The notes under the pieces: model-generated
What the model was told of the DNA's origin: nothing
What the model saw: the letters and a program-made list of their open reading frames with translations, nothing else
Database searches by the model: none
Assembly (NCBI RefSeq): GCF_018613325.1
Contig: NZ_JAGGQJ010000023.1
Location: 62,001-126,000, forward strand
Length of the DNA: 64,000 bases
From: Bacillus sp. ISL-34
GTDB lineage: Bacteria > Bacillota > Bacilli > Bacillales > DSM-1321
Direction: 5' to 3'
Shown: piece after piece, positions 25,908 to 35,496 of the stretch
Layout: the number at the start of each line of letters is the position of its first letter
Position numbering within the stretch: the first letter of the stretch is position 1
Program-made: the position numbers and the translations under genes

Positions 25908-26495
25908 TTAACTTTTAAGGCCACAGCCGCCAATTAGAAGGCGGTGAACGTCTGATGCAAGGTCAGGGAGCGAATACTTTTGCTCATTCATGACCCAAGT
26001 CGTCACTGTTTCGTCAATCGTTCCAAAAATCATCTGCCTGGCAAGTAAATTATTTAAATCAGGCAGGAATTCGCCGTTCTCTTTTCCTTCTATAATGATC
26101 TGATCGATTAAATTTAAATACCCTCTTAACACATCATTAATTCTTAGGCGCAATTCTTTATTCGACTGTCTTAATTCCAACTGAGTGACAATTGCTAAAT
26201 TCACGTCTTCTGAAAGGTTATGAAAATGTTTTCGGATGAGCACATGCAGTTTATCCGAAGCAGTGGTCTTTCCTTTTATCTCTTCTTTGATCTGTTCCAC
26301 AAAAGAGCCCATCTTTTCATGGAATAATGATATTAAGATATCTTCTTTATTTTTAAAATATAGATATATGGTTCCATCGGCTACGCCTGCCTGCTTGGCG
26401 ATTTTGGATACTTGGGCTTGATAGTAACCGTTTTGGGCAATGACGATAACGGCCGCTTCAATAATTTGATTATACTTTGGTCTGTTGCTTTTCAC
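25908..26495 (-). CDS. fadR: TetR family fatty acid degradation repressor FadR
   Basis: 195 residues from GTG 26495 (GGGGAC ribosome site). The helix-turn-helix at about 10-55 (QVSKIAKQAGVADGTIYLYFKNKEDIL) is almost the same as in B. subtilis FadR, which represses beta-oxidation genes and is released by long-chain acyl-CoA. The rest is the helical ligand domain. A perfect FadR operator lies just upstream (26517-26534) under its own promoter, so it should repress itself and probably the genes downstream (fadB, etfB, etfA). Confidence 0.95.
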   Translation of the reverse strand: MKSNRPKYNQIIEAAVIVIAQNGYYQAQVSKIAKQAGVADGTIYLYFKNKEDILISLFHEKMGSFVEQIKEEIKGKTTASDKLHVLIRKHFHNLSEDVNLAIVTQLELRQSNKELRLRINDVLRGYLNLIDQIIIEGKENGEFLPDLNNLLARQMIFGTIDETVTTWVMNEQKYSLPDLASDVHRLLIGGCGLKS

Positions 26496-26516
26496 TGGAT
26501 GTCCCCTTTCAGAAAA

Positions 26517-26534
26517 TGAATGAATCATCATTCA
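26517..26534. promoter_or_regulatory. FadR operator
   Basis: TGAATGA-TGAT-TCATTCA on the minus strand, perfect 7-bp arms, matching the known B. subtilis FadR box TGAATGAMTANTCATTCA. It lies just after the -10 of the fadR promoter, a repressing position. Confidence 0.9.
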
Positions 26535-26541
26535 TATTTCT

Positions 26542-26570
26542 ATCATAAAATGACGACCCTTTACTGTCAA
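26542..26570 (-). promoter_or_regulatory. sigma-A promoter of fadR
   Basis: -35 TTGACA (26570-26565), 17-base spacer, -10 TATGAT (26547-26542) on the minus strand. Confidence 0.82.
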
Positions 26571-26647
26571 GCAAAAACTTCAAGAGTCCTGACATTCCAC
26601 TTATGTTCATTGTACAGCCCCCATCCATAGGTTGTCCAGCCGTTCTG

Positions 26648-26679
26648 CAAAACACGGAGCACTCTTCCGCTGCTCCGTT
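26648..26679 (-). terminator. terminator of lcfA
   Basis: ACGGAGC/GCTCCGT hairpin followed by GTTTTG on the minus strand, 16 bases after the lcfA stop. It partly separates lcfA from fadR, unlike a simple single operon. Confidence 0.7.
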
Positions 26680-26694
26680 AAAAGGGGTGCTTGT

Positions 26695-28392
26695 TTAAGC
26701 TTCTTTTCTTTCCTCGGATATTTTTTTCTTTTCTTCCTCGATAAGGACTCTCCTCAGGATCTTTCCAATCGTCGTTTTAGGAAGTTCATCCCTGAATTCA
26801 TAGCTGCGCGGCACCTTATAGGAAGCCAGGTTCTTTCTGGCAAATTCATTCAATTCCTCTTCAGTGGCCCTGGCATTTTTTTTCAGTACGACATAGGCCT
26901 TGACGGTCTCACCGCGATATGGGTCAGGGATGCCTGCCACAACCACTTCCTGTATGGCCTCATGCTCATATAGCACCTCTTCCACCTCACGTGGATATAT
27001 ATTGAAACCGCCTGCAATGATTGTATCCTTTTTCCTCTCGACGACATAAAAGAACCCCTGCTCATCCATGTAACCCAGATCGCCTGTAAGCAGCCATCCA
27101 TTTTTAAAGGTTTTTTCCGTTTCATCCGGACGGTTCCAATATCCTTTCATTACCTGTGGTCCTTTTATGGCAATCTCGCCTATTTCATTCGGAGGAAGCT
27201 CTTCAAAGGTTTCCAGGGACAGAATTACCGAGTCGGTATCTGGCCATGGCAGTCCAATGCTTCCTTTTACTCGCGGCTGATCCCAAATGAAATTAGCATG
27301 TGTGACCGGTGAGGTTTCAGAGAGACCATAGCCTTCAACAAGCTTCCCGCCGGTAATTTTCTCAAATTGCTCCTGGACCTCCAATGGCAATGATGCAGAA
27401 CCGCTTATACAGGCATTGATGGAAGAAAGGTCATATTTAGCGATATCCGGATGGTTCAAGAGACCGATATACATCGTTGGCGCTCCTGGAAACATGGTCG
27501 GTTTCTGTTTTTGGATGGTTTTAAGCGTCGCTTCGACATCAAATTTCGGCATGATGATCATGGTGTTTCCTTCCATGACGGATAGAACCAAAACTGTAGT
27601 CATACCGTACACATGGAAGAAAGGCAGAATCGCAAGGATCCTTTCCTCACCTCGCTTATTTTTATAAAGCCATGCATTGCACATCTTCGTATTTGCCAGC
27701 AAATTCTTATGGGTAAGCATGACCCCTTTTGGAAAGCCTGTTGTCCCACCTGTATATTGCAAAAGAGCAAGGTCATTATCCACATCGATCGGCATAGTGA
27801 CTTCTTCAGTGATCTTTTGTTTCATGATTTCGGAAAATAAATGATGATTCCCTTCATGCTCCACATTGATGACAATGCCGTATTGCTTTTTTTGTATAAA
27901 AGGATAGATAAGATTTTTCGGGAAAGGCAAATATTCCTTGATAGCGGTTACAATTATATGTTCTATATCCGTTCTTGATGCGACAGCTGTGACACGGGGG
28001 AATAAAATATCCATCACTAAGATTATTTTCGCTCCGGAATCTTTCATTTGATATTCTAATTCACGTTCAGTATAGGTTGGGTTCGTTTGAACGACGACGC
28101 CGCCGGCCATCAATATCCCAAAAAAGCTTATGACACCCTGAGGGCAGTTAGGAAGCATGACGGCAACGCGTTCACCTTTTTGAAGACCGATACTTTTTAA
28201 ATAGGCTGCAAACTTTAAAGCAGATTCATGCACTTCCCGGAAAGTCAGTTCTTTTCCCTGGAAATGAATCGATACTTTATCAGGGAATTCTTCGGCAGAT
28301 TCCTTCAAAAAAGAATAAAGAGGTTTATCTTCGTACGACAAAACAGCTGGTATCTGTTCAGGATAAAATGCTTGCCAAGGCTTATTGCTCAT
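26695..28392 (-). CDS. lcfA: long-chain fatty acid-CoA ligase
   Basis: 565 residues from ATG 28392, with GGAGGG a few bases before; the frame extends to 28419 without a better site. It activates fatty acids to acyl-CoA using ATP. The AMP-binding signature LLQYTGGTTGFPKGVMLTH is near 213-231, YGLSETSPV near 335, and the C-terminal hinge TGDLGYMDEQGFFYVVERKKD near 440-460, with the catalytic lysine in PKTTIGKILRR near the end. It leads the fad gene group. Confidence 0.95.
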   Translation of the reverse strand: MSNKPWQAFYPEQIPAVLSYEDKPLYSFLKESAEEFPDKVSIHFQGKELTFREVHESALKFAAYLKSIGLQKGERVAVMLPNCPQGVISFFGILMAGGVVVQTNPTYTERELEYQMKDSGAKIILVMDILFPRVTAVASRTDIEHIIVTAIKEYLPFPKNLIYPFIQKKQYGIVINVEHEGNHHLFSEIMKQKITEEVTMPIDVDNDLALLQYTGGTTGFPKGVMLTHKNLLANTKMCNAWLYKNKRGEERILAILPFFHVYGMTTVLVLSVMEGNTMIIMPKFDVEATLKTIQKQKPTMFPGAPTMYIGLLNHPDIAKYDLSSINACISGSASLPLEVQEQFEKITGGKLVEGYGLSETSPVTHANFIWDQPRVKGSIGLPWPDTDSVILSLETFEELPPNEIGEIAIKGPQVMKGYWNRPDETEKTFKNGWLLTGDLGYMDEQGFFYVVERKKDTIIAGGFNIYPREVEEVLYEHEAIQEVVVAGIPDPYRGETVKAYVVLKKNARATEEELNEFARKNLASYKVPRSYEFRDELPKTTIGKILRRVLIEEEKKKISEERKEA

Positions 28393-28430
28393 TTTCCCCC
28401 TCCTTCTGAATATTCTCAATACTCTTTATC

Positions 28431-28459
28431 ATTATAATACAATCGGGATTTTCTTACAA
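28431..28459 (-). promoter_or_regulatory. sigma-A promoter of lcfA
   Basis: -35 TTGTAA (28459-28454), 17 bases, -10 TATAAT (28436-28431), 40 bases before the start. Only a half FadR site (TGAATGA, 28481-28487) lies nearby, upstream of the -35. Confidence 0.72.
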
Positions 28460-28492
28460 TTGCCGAATTCAAGAGTATGATGAATGAAGAAT

Positions 28493-28778
28493 GTCCTATA
28501 TCAACCACAGGGAATATAGGATGAAACACTTAAAAAGGGAAACAAACCAGTTCACCTTCAATTTTTTCTTTAAAAAAAGTTCCAACTGATTTCAGAAATC
28601 CGATCCTTTTCCGCCGACTGTCTGCCAAGCTCCTCACCGCAAGCGTAAGCTAGCCAGATATTCGGCAGGAGTATCGCAAATTTCTTCACATCCCGTGAAG
28701 GTTTCATTTGTATGATCTAGTAAAAAACATAAAGGATAATCAAGTTTTCCTTTAATTTCGTCATATAAAGGAGTGGTC
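28493..28778. other. interval between lcfA and the GNAT pseudogene; an orphan coding-like frame
   Basis: Contains an inverted repeat TCCTATAT/ATATAGGA (about 28493-28520). On the minus strand, 28634 to about 28770 reads LDYPLCFLLDHTNETFTGCEEICDTPAEYLASLRLR and stops. It has normal-looking composition but no start codon with a ribosome site, so it may be the end of another lost gene. I cannot assign it. Confidence 0.3.
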
Positions 28779-29538
28779 CTACTCCTTAGTTTTAATTCTA
28801 TACCAATACTTATATTTTTCTTCAAACCCCATTATCCTGTACAAGTTTAGAGCAGGCGCGTTCGTTTCTATCACCTGAAGATAAGCATTTTTTGCTCCAT
28901 TTTCTTTACCCCAATGCAATAGATTACTAATGAGTATTGCTCCATTACCTTGGTTCCGAAAGTTTTCATGGGTAATGATATTGTACAGGCCTATGTATTT
29001 GTCTTCCAAAACACCCAGTCCAATTGCTGTCACGTCTCCACCCTCATCAGTCAGCAACATAAAGCATGTTTTTGGAATGATGTTCCTTAACATCTTTTTC
29101 AGGATGGTTTGATCATGGAGGCAGAAATCGTGAAACCAGCCATCCTGTAAATGATCATATTTTATGACATTGGTTTCTTTCGGTGATTTGTTTCAGCCAA
29201 ATTCAATACTTGGACACTTGTTGTTCCTTCTAGGACATACCCCGACTCTTCCAGTACACTATCCAAGTTGTTAGGCTTTGCCTGTGGAGTCATTTTGTAC
29301 ACTGCCTTATACTTCCTTGAAAAATATAATTGTTCACAATTCCATATTTTCTTTTTCACATTTTCATTCGATGTATAGATGGGGGTGATAGAATTCGCCA
29401 GTTTCGTATATCCACCCGCAAATCGGATAACCCATCCGTCATAGATTTGGATTTATATGGCCGGTAAAGCATTCAGCGATAATTCTTCAATCTTTTGTAT
29501 CATTCTTCAATCTTTTGTATCAATGTGGAGTTATCCAT
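28779..29538 (-). pseudogene. decayed GNAT family N-acetyltransferase
   Basis: GAGGAGG precedes ATG 29538. The reading MDNSTLIQKIEE stops because a 20-base unit is duplicated in tandem (29482-29501 and 29502-29521). The second copy continues as ELSLNALPAI, followed by an in-frame TAA, then IQIYDGWVIRFAGGYTKLANSI... to SGYVLEGTTSVQVLNLA. A frameshift near 29195 changes the frame. The end ETNVIKYDHLQDGWFHDFC... MLLTDEGGDVTAIGLGVLEDKYIGLYNII... reaches the stop at 28779. The GNAT core, including FRNQGNGAILISNLL and NAPALNLYRIMGF, is intact as a fragment. At least three lesions make it non-functional. Confidence 0.85.
29482..29521. repeat. 20-bp tandem duplication
   Basis: ATTCTTCAATCTTTTGTATC occurs twice, back to back, with no mismatch. 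It lies inside the GNAT pseudogene and is one of its inactivating lesions. Confidence 0.97.
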
Positions 29539-29606
29539 ATTCCGCCTCCTCTTCAGTCTATTTGACCATTATTATTATAATATCTTTTAATAGAGTTCAA
29601 ATAAAA

Positions 29607-29628
29607 GAAGCGGCACAATGGCCGCTTC
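29607..29628 (-). terminator. hairpin after the 27-aa membrane peptide gene
   Basis: GAAGCGG/CCGCTTC stem with an 8-base loop, followed by TTTTATTTG on the minus strand. It overlaps the peptide's stop codon. Confidence 0.65.
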
Positions 29629-29710
29629 AGTTGAAGAATGTCATATAAATGATTCCAAACAGAAAAAAGATTCCGCAACAAACAATTAAGACTTTTGCAA
29701 GTTTCTCCAC
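29627..29710 (-). CDS. very small membrane peptide, 27 aa
   Basis: GTG at 29710, GAGGGAG ribosome site 6 bases upstream, stop at 29627-29629. The product MEKLAKVLIVCCGIFFLFGI then IYMTFFN is one transmembrane helix with a short charged N-terminus, a common shape for regulatory or stabilising membrane microproteins. It starts 25 bases after the yshE stop on the same strand and ends in a hairpin, so it looks like the second gene of a yshE transcript. I know no family for it. Confidence 0.5.
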   Translation of the reverse strand: MEKLAKVLIVCCGIFFLFGIIYMTFFN

Positions 29711-29735
29711 AGCTTACTCCCTCTCATGAAGGGCT

Positions 29736-30143
29736 TTAAGAAATTCCGGCCCCGATGACAAAAGATAATGCGATTGATATGATCATCGATAGGAATCCAA
29801 CTGCCCGATTATCTTTTTGTATCTCTTCATCTATTTTAAATCCAGGAGTCATAAATTCAAAAATGAAATAACCGATCAACAGCAGGACAAATCCGTATAC
29901 GCCCCAGCCAATCATGGTAAGAAGCGAATTCTGATGGAGAATGGACTGTTGGAATACATAGGCGATCCCAAATATTTTACCACCTGTTGCCAACGCGACA
30001 GAAAGGTTGCCCTGTTTGATTTCCTCCCAGTTCTTGTACTTTGTGACAAGTTCAAAAATGGCTAAAAAAACAATCATGCACAGAATGACGACACTGTAGC
30101 GAGCAGCTATATATACATATTCATTTTCCCACATGTTCTCCAT
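29736..30143 (-). CDS. yshE: DUF350 family membrane protein YshE
   Basis: 135 residues with four hydrophobic spans (about 12-32, 48-64, 73-95, 115-134). DUF350 blocks: LATGGKIFGIAYVFQQSI and IGYFIFEFMTPGFKIDEEIQKDNRAVGFLS. The family is of unknown function and is often linked to potassium or membrane stress genes. It lies 65 bases after mutS2 on the same strand, as in B. subtilis. Confidence 0.88.
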   Translation of the reverse strand: MENMWENEYVYIAARYSVVILCMIVFLAIFELVTKYKNWEEIKQGNLSVALATGGKIFGIAYVFQQSILHQNSLLTMIGWGVYGFVLLLIGYFIFEFMTPGFKIDEEIQKDNRAVGFLSMIISIALSFVIGAGIS

Positions 30144-30208
30144 GGTCCAACTCCCGATTGGTAACTAGCCACCCGGCTAGGCTAATAGCCGGAGTGACAG
30201 CTTGCCTT

Positions 30209-32563
30209 TTATTTAAATTCCACCACCGTAACACCTGTTCCGCCTTCACCGGCTTCACCGAAGCGAATCCTTTTGACAGAGCGGTGATTTTTCAAGTATT
30301 CCTGGACCCCGGACCGAAGAGCGCCCGTTCCTTTACCATGAATGATGGAAACACTCGAATAACCGGCCAAAAGAGCATCATCAATGTACTTTTCCACTCT
30401 TGATATTGCATTTTCAAAGCGTTCTCCACGGAGGTCAAGTTCCACGCTAACATGATAATCGCGGCCTTTGATCGTGGTAAGCGGCTTTGTTTCTTTTACT
30501 TTTGTGCTCTTGATGAATTCCAGGTCAGACTCCTTCACCTTCATCTTCATGATGCCGATCTGTACCTGCCATTCATTATTTGAGACCTTCTCAATCAAGT
30601 GACCTTTTTGGCCAAAGCTTACTACCTTTACTTCATCTCCAGGTTTCAAGCTTTTATCCAGCGGCCTAGCAGCTTTATTTGACGTTTTTTTCACTTTGGG
30701 CGCTGCTTCTTCAAGCCGCTTTTTGGCATCGATCAGTTCATGCTCTTTAACATCGGCATGCTTTTCCAGTCGCAGTTTACGTAAGTCGGCAATGATTGCT
30801 TCCGCTTCCTTTTGTGCTTTTTCAACGATTGAGGCTGCCTCTTTTGCTGCCTTTTCGACCATCGCATCCCGTTCTTCATGGTATTCATCAATTTGCCTTT
30901 GAAGGTCTTTATGAAGAATTTCCGCCTGTTTCAGGTGATTCTTGGCTTCCAGTTCTTCTTCTTCTGCCTTCTTGCGGCTGTCTTCTAATGACGCTATCAT
31001 ATTCTCAACTTTATTCGTATCCTCACCAATATGACTGCGGGCGCTGCTTATCACGCTTTCTTCCAAACCAAGGCGCTTGGAAATTTCAAACGCATTACTC
31101 CGCCCTGGTACACCGATCAAAAGTTTATAGGTGGGACTCAAGGTTTCCACATTAAATTCGACGCTTGCATTAATGACGCCTTCCCGATCATATCCATACG
31201 CTTTTAATTCCGGGTAATGTGTCGTTGCAATAACACGTGCTCCGCGCTTATACACTTCATCCAAAATGGAAATGGCCAAGGCGGCACCTTCCTGTGGGTC
31301 AGTTCCCGCTCCAAGCTCATCGAATAAAACAAGGCTGTCATAATCGACATGCTTAAGGATATCGACAATATTGACCATATGCGAAGAGAATGTACTTAAG
31401 CTTTGTTCAATTGACTGTTCATCGCCAATATCGGCATAAACAGAGGAAAACACAGCCGTTTCGGAACCATCCAGCGCAGGGATTTGCAGACCGGACTGGG
31501 CCATTAACGTACAGAGGCCAATCGTTTTCAGGGTAACCGTCTTCCCTCCTGTATTCGGACCGGTGATGACGATTGTCGTAAATTCATCACCAAGAAAAAT
31601 ATCATTTGCCACGACAACATCACTCGGAATGAGGGGGTGTTTCGCTTTGAATAATTTAACGCGTCCCTCATTATTCAGAATCGGCTTGGATCCTTTTATC
31701 GCTTTTGCATACTTTGCCTTGGCGACAAGGAAATCGATTTGTGCGAGCACTTTGACATTATGAAGCAATTCAGGGGTGAACGCACCGACTTTTTCCGATA
31801 GCTCAACCAATATCCGTTCTATTTCCTGTGTTTCCTTCACTCGGGTTTCCTGCAAGACATTATTCAGTTGAACGATTGCTTGCGGTTCAATGAACAACGT
31901 CTGCCCTGATGAGGATTGATCATGAATGATCCCGCCATACACACTGCGGTATTCCTGTTTTACCGGGATGACGAATCTGTCATTCCGGATGGTGATGATG
32001 GCATCGGATAACATTGTTGATGCATTGGAAGAACGAATCATGCTTTCTAGTTTTTCCCTGACACGACTTTCGTTCGTTCGAATTTGGTTCCTTAGGGTAC
32101 GAAGCTTGTCGCTGGCAGAATCCATCACTTCGCCATGTTCGCTCACTGCATACGTAATTTCTTGTTGCAAATCAATCAATGGATGAAGGGAATCGATATA
32201 TTCGGCTAAAAGCGGAACATCAATTTCCTGCTCTGCGAGTTCTTCGAAGAAACGGCTGAGGATCCTGCCGGCACGAATCGTACTCGCAAGTTCCATCAGT
32301 TCCATCGGTGATAGCATTCCGCCAATCTGTGCCCTTTTTGCATGTGGACGGATATCGAAAATTCCGCCCAATGGCAAGTTACCTTTCAACCGGACGATTT
32401 TGGCTGACTCATCAGTTTCTTCCTGCCATCTCGACACTTCTTCAAAATCCGTGGAAGGCATCAATTGCTCTGCCTTCTCTTTTCCTATGGATGAGGATGC
32501 GTGTGAGATTAATTGTTCTTTTATTTTATGAAATTCCAATGTCTTTAAAGCTTTATTATGCAT
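30209..32563 (-). CDS. mutS2: MutS2 endonuclease/ATPase, ribosome rescue factor
   Basis: 784 residues, the usual length. Clamp and lever helices fill the first 300 residues. The ATPase has Walker [11 protein letters not shown] near 335 and Walker [19 protein letters not shown] near 410-427. A long coiled coil follows (about 515-630, rich in Glu/Lys/Ala), then KOW-like [16 protein letters not shown], and the C-terminal Smr nuclease domain with [11 protein letters not shown] and [19 protein letters not shown]. In B. subtilis MutS2 acts on collided ribosomes and on recombination intermediates. Confidence 0.96.
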   Translation of the reverse strand: MHNKALKTLEFHKIKEQLISHASSSIGKEKAEQLMPSTDFEEVSRWQEETDESAKIVRLKGNLPLGGIFDIRPHAKRAQIGGMLSPMELMELASTIRAGRILSRFFEELAEQEIDVPLLAEYIDSLHPLIDLQQEITYAVSEHGEVMDSASDKLRTLRNQIRTNESRVREKLESMIRSSNASTMLSDAIITIRNDRFVIPVKQEYRSVYGGIIHDQSSSGQTLFIEPQAIVQLNNVLQETRVKETQEIERILVELSEKVGAFTPELLHNVKVLAQIDFLVAKAKYAKAIKGSKPILNNEGRVKLFKAKHPLIPSDVVVANDIFLGDEFTTIVITGPNTGGKTVTLKTIGLCTLMAQSGLQIPALDGSETAVFSSVYADIGDEQSIEQSLSTFSSHMVNIVDILKHVDYDSLVLFDELGAGTDPQEGAALAISILDEVYKRGARVIATTHYPELKAYGYDREGVINASVEFNVETLSPTYKLLIGVPGRSNAFEISKRLGLEESVISSARSHIGEDTNKVENMIASLEDSRKKAEEEELEAKNHLKQAEILHKDLQRQIDEYHEERDAMVEKAAKEAASIVEKAQKEAEAIIADLRKLRLEKHADVKEHELIDAKKRLEEAAPKVKKTSNKAARPLDKSLKPGDEVKVVSFGQKGHLIEKVSNNEWQVQIGIMKMKVKESDLEFIKSTKVKETKPLTTIKGRDYHVSVELDLRGERFENAISRVEKYIDDALLAGYSSVSIIHGKGTGALRSGVQEYLKNHRSVKRIRFGEAGEGGTGVTVVEFK

Positions 32564-32598
32564 GGAGTTAAAGCTCCTCCTTATTTATGGGCAAATAG

Positions 32599-34317
32599 TT
32601 AATCATTTCTCTTTAAAAACGCCAATAATCCATCCGTATCCCTTGCATTAAGGACCGTTGATTCTTTAATCCAGCCCTTTTTGGCTGACGAGACCCCAAC
32701 AGGCATATGTTCAAGCATGTCGATGCTGTGGGCATCCGTATTGATTACGATCGGAACGCCTGCTTCCTGCGCCTTGCGCAAATGGGGAGGTGCCAAATCC
32801 AATCGGTTCGGATTCGCATTCAATTCCAAGGCAGTATTCGTTTCACGGGCCAGTTCAATCAGCATCTCTATATCCACATCATATCCGGCGCGTCTGCCGA
32901 TGATCCTTCCCGTTGGATGGGCGATGATATCGACATGCGGATTATTCAGAGCCGTCTTTAAGCGCTCCATGATCGTTTCCCGAGGCTGTGAAAAGCTTGA
33001 GTGAATCGATGCGATCACCAAATCCATCTCTGCAAGCAGCTCATCCTCATAATCAAGTGTCCCATCAGGAAGTATATCCATTTCAATTCCTGAAAGAACG
33101 GTAAAGTCAGCGTATTTTTCATTTAGTTCATGGATGATCCGTTTTTGTTCACGTAAACGTTCCGCGGTCAAGCCGTTCGCCACTTTCAGATATTGTGAAT
33201 GATCGGTGATGGCCATATATCGATACCCTTTTGCACGGCATGCTTCAATCATTTCTTCAATCGTATGAGCCCCATCACTCCATGTGGTATGCATATGCAG
33301 ATCACCTTTAATGGCCTCTAAAGAGATGAGAGGTTCACTAGCATCATAATGCTCCACTTCCGTTCCGTCTTCACGTATTTCTGGCGGAATGAAAGGAAGG
33401 CCAAAATGATCATAAAATTGTTCTTCCGTTTCAAACGTCAATACATCACCGGTTTCAGTCACTTCCACCCCATATTCGCTGATCTTCTCTCCGCGATCTT
33501 TAGCAAGCTGGCGCATCCGCACATTGTGATCCTTCGAACCTGTAAAATGATGGAGTGTCGTGATGAATTCCTTATCCTTCACGATTCGGAAATCAACAGA
33601 AATATCATATTCATAATCAAGCACGACCGATACTTTTGTATCACCGGCCGCAATCACCTGCTTTATCCCCTTTAATGCAAGCAGTTGATTCTTAACCTCT
33701 TCGGGATGATCTGTCGAAATGATGAAATCGAGGTCCTTGATGGTTTCCCTCATACGCCGGATGCTGCCTGCCCTGGAAGAACGGATGATGTATTCCATGT
33801 TAGCAAGGGCCGTTTCGATATCAGCCGCAATCGGCCTCATGAAGGCAAGGGGCAGCCGATCGGGCCTTGAACCAGCCTCGGCAATTGCAGACAGGATCTT
33901 CTCTTCCGTTTTTTTGCCGAAACCGGCAAGCGCCGCGACCCTGCCTTCTTCACAGGCGATTTTAAGATCATTCACATCATTGACATGCAGCTCTTTATGA
34001 AGCTTGGCAATTTTCTTCCCGCCCAATCCTTGAAGCTGCAGGAGCGGAATCAATCCTTTTGGCACCTGCTCCTGAAGCTCTTCAAGTACAGTCGATTTCC
34101 CCTCATTTATATACTCTTCGATGACGGATGCCGTTCCTTTCCCGATTCCATTTAAAGCCGTAAAATCTTCGATCTCCGACAGGCTCCGGTCATCCGTTTC
34201 CAAGGCGCCTGCTGCCTTTCGGAAAGCTGAAACCTTGAATGGGTTCTCTCCTTTTAATTCCATATATATTGCAATTTTTTCTAATAATTTAATGATATCT
34301 TTTTTATTAATTGTCAT
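32599..34317 (-). CDS. polX: DNA polymerase/3'-5' exonuclease PolX
   Basis: 572 residues. It fills gaps in base excision repair and also has 3'-5' exonuclease and AP endonuclease activity. Helix-hairpin-helix motifs lie at about 45-130 (LNGIGKGTASVIEEY, LQGLGGKKIAKLHKEL), the polymerase core at about 150-315 (SIRRMRETIKDLDFIIS gives the metal aspartates) and the PHP domain from about 335 (GDLHMHTTWSDGAHTIEEMI, ITDHSQYL, GIEMDIL, HPTGRIIGRR, NTDAHS). It is followed 35 bases later by mutS2, as in B. subtilis. Confidence 0.96.
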   Translation of the reverse strand: MTINKKDIIKLLEKIAIYMELKGENPFKVSAFRKAAGALETDDRSLSEIEDFTALNGIGKGTASVIEEYINEGKSTVLEELQEQVPKGLIPLLQLQGLGGKKIAKLHKELHVNDVNDLKIACEEGRVAALAGFGKKTEEKILSAIAEAGSRPDRLPLAFMRPIAADIETALANMEYIIRSSRAGSIRRMRETIKDLDFIISTDHPEEVKNQLLALKGIKQVIAAGDTKVSVVLDYEYDISVDFRIVKDKEFITTLHHFTGSKDHNVRMRQLAKDRGEKISEYGVEVTETGDVLTFETEEQFYDHFGLPFIPPEIREDGTEVEHYDASEPLISLEAIKGDLHMHTTWSDGAHTIEEMIEACRAKGYRYMAITDHSQYLKVANGLTAERLREQKRIIHELNEKYADFTVLSGIEMDILPDGTLDYEDELLAEMDLVIASIHSSFSQPRETIMERLKTALNNPHVDIIAHPTGRIIGRRAGYDVDIEMLIELARETNTALELNANPNRLDLAPPHLRKAQEAGVPIVINTDAHSIDMLEHMPVGVSSAKKGWIKESTVLNARDTDGLLAFLKRND

Positions 34318-34440
34318 CTAATTCACCGCCGAAAAAATTAGTAGGGTGTCCCATGTTCACTTTCTTAAAGATACCTTTCTTGGAGGTAAAGTACAAGCAG
34401 TCCGATTCTTGACTCAGGAGGAAGTTACATATTGCTGCAT

Positions 34441-34504
34441 AAAAAGGGGCCTCCCCCGTTCAAAGTATAGGAATCCAGGACTTTGAGAAAGGGAGGCAGG
34501 CCCT
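34441..34504 (-). terminator. terminator after cvpA
   Basis: Long hairpin GGGCCTGCCTCCC/GGGGGAGGCCCC with a 36-base loop, followed by TTTTT on the minus strand. Confidence 0.8.
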
Positions 34505-34516
34505 ATTATAGTGACA

Positions 34517-35062
34517 TTAAGATTGTTTTAGGTCATGAAACCAAAGTTCCTTCACTTGCTCGGAAAGGAACGGCGTATGCTTCACGATCGATTCTGCCAT
34601 AAATGAGCCCGTTAATGGTTTCTGGATGGAATCCATTGGCAGCATGGCAGCTATATATAATATAATAAACATGATAAGATAGACTTCGAGAAAACCCAAT
34701 ATCCCTCCACCCCAGCGATTCAGCTGCTTTAATATCGGAAGATGGGTAATGAAGTTGAGCATGGATCCTATCATTTGCCAAAGAATCTTGGCAGCAAAGA
34801 AAATGATTGCAAAGGCAATTGCATTGTAATACGCCGTATCAAGCCCGACTGTATCGAAAAACATATTAAGGGTCGAGGAATCACCCATCGTCGGAAACGG
34901 AATCCACAATTTCAAATTGGGAGCAAGATCACCGTAAAATACATAGGCGACGATGAAGGCTACTATGAACCCTGTCATATGAACCGTTTGTAAAATGAAG
35001 CCACGCTTTAAACCGATTAATAAACCGATTAAAAGAATGGCCAGAATTGCTAAATCAAGCAT
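34517..35062 (-). CDS. yshB: CvpA family membrane protein (YshB)
   Basis: 181 residues with four membrane spans (about 2-18, 25-47, 80-105, 115-140) and the CvpA pattern LAILLIGLLIGLKRGFILQT at the start and LNRWGGGILGFLEVYL. Members are tied to colicin V production in E. coli, but the Bacillus role is unknown. It begins 4 bases after the zapA stop, so the two are cotranscribed. Confidence 0.9.
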   Translation of the reverse strand: MLDLAILAILLIGLLIGLKRGFILQTVHMTGFIVAFIVAYVFYGDLAPNLKLWIPFPTMGDSSTLNMFFDTVGLDTAYYNAIAFAIIFFAAKILWQMIGSMLNFITHLPILKQLNRWGGGILGFLEVYLIMFIILYIAAMLPMDSIQKPLTGSFMAESIVKHTPFLSEQVKELWFHDLKQS

Positions 35063-35066
35063 GTAC

Positions 35067-35327
35067 TCAGTCCTTCTCTCTCTTTAATTCCAGTTGAAGC
35101 TGGTCTAGTTCATCTTTTAATTTAATATATTCGTGGATGGTATTCACGGCCGTTAGCACCGCTAGCTTACTTGTATCCAAGTATGGATTTTTCATCCTGA
35201 TCTCTCTCATTTTTTCGTCAACCATCGAAGCGACCAGGCGCATATGGCTTGCGCTTTCTGTGCCGACGATTGTATATGGTTGACCGTATATATCAACTGT
35301 TGTTTTATTTCGTTTATCGTCTGACAA
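35067..35327 (-). CDS. zapA: cell division protein ZapA
   Basis: 86 residues. It promotes bundling of FtsZ protofilaments at the division site. N-terminal ZapA globular domain ([30 protein letters not shown]), then a C-terminal coiled coil ([17 protein letters not shown]). The start is TTG at 35327, with GGGGGC upstream. rnhC is divergent, as in B. subtilis. Confidence 0.93.
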   Translation of the reverse strand: MSDDKRNKTTVDIYGQPYTIVGTESASHMRLVASMVDEKMREIRMKNPYLDTSKLAVLTAVNTIHEYIKLKDELDQLQLELKREKD

Positions 35328-35496
35328 AATGATGCCCCCAATCTAAACAATCCTAATTCTATCATATCACGAAGTTTTTCGTCATGAAAGAGAGTACATC
35401 GTCATTTCTCGCATAAAAATTTGAATAATTTGTCAAACGAAAACGAATTTAGGAAGATTACCTAATAAACAAAATGAAGTTAGGAGCTTACCCATT

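Noticed and set aside
29162..29359. A 65-codon open frame and the 104-codon frame at 28779-29093 as two separate genes
   Set aside because: Both are pieces of one GNAT gene broken by lesions; neither has its own start signal.
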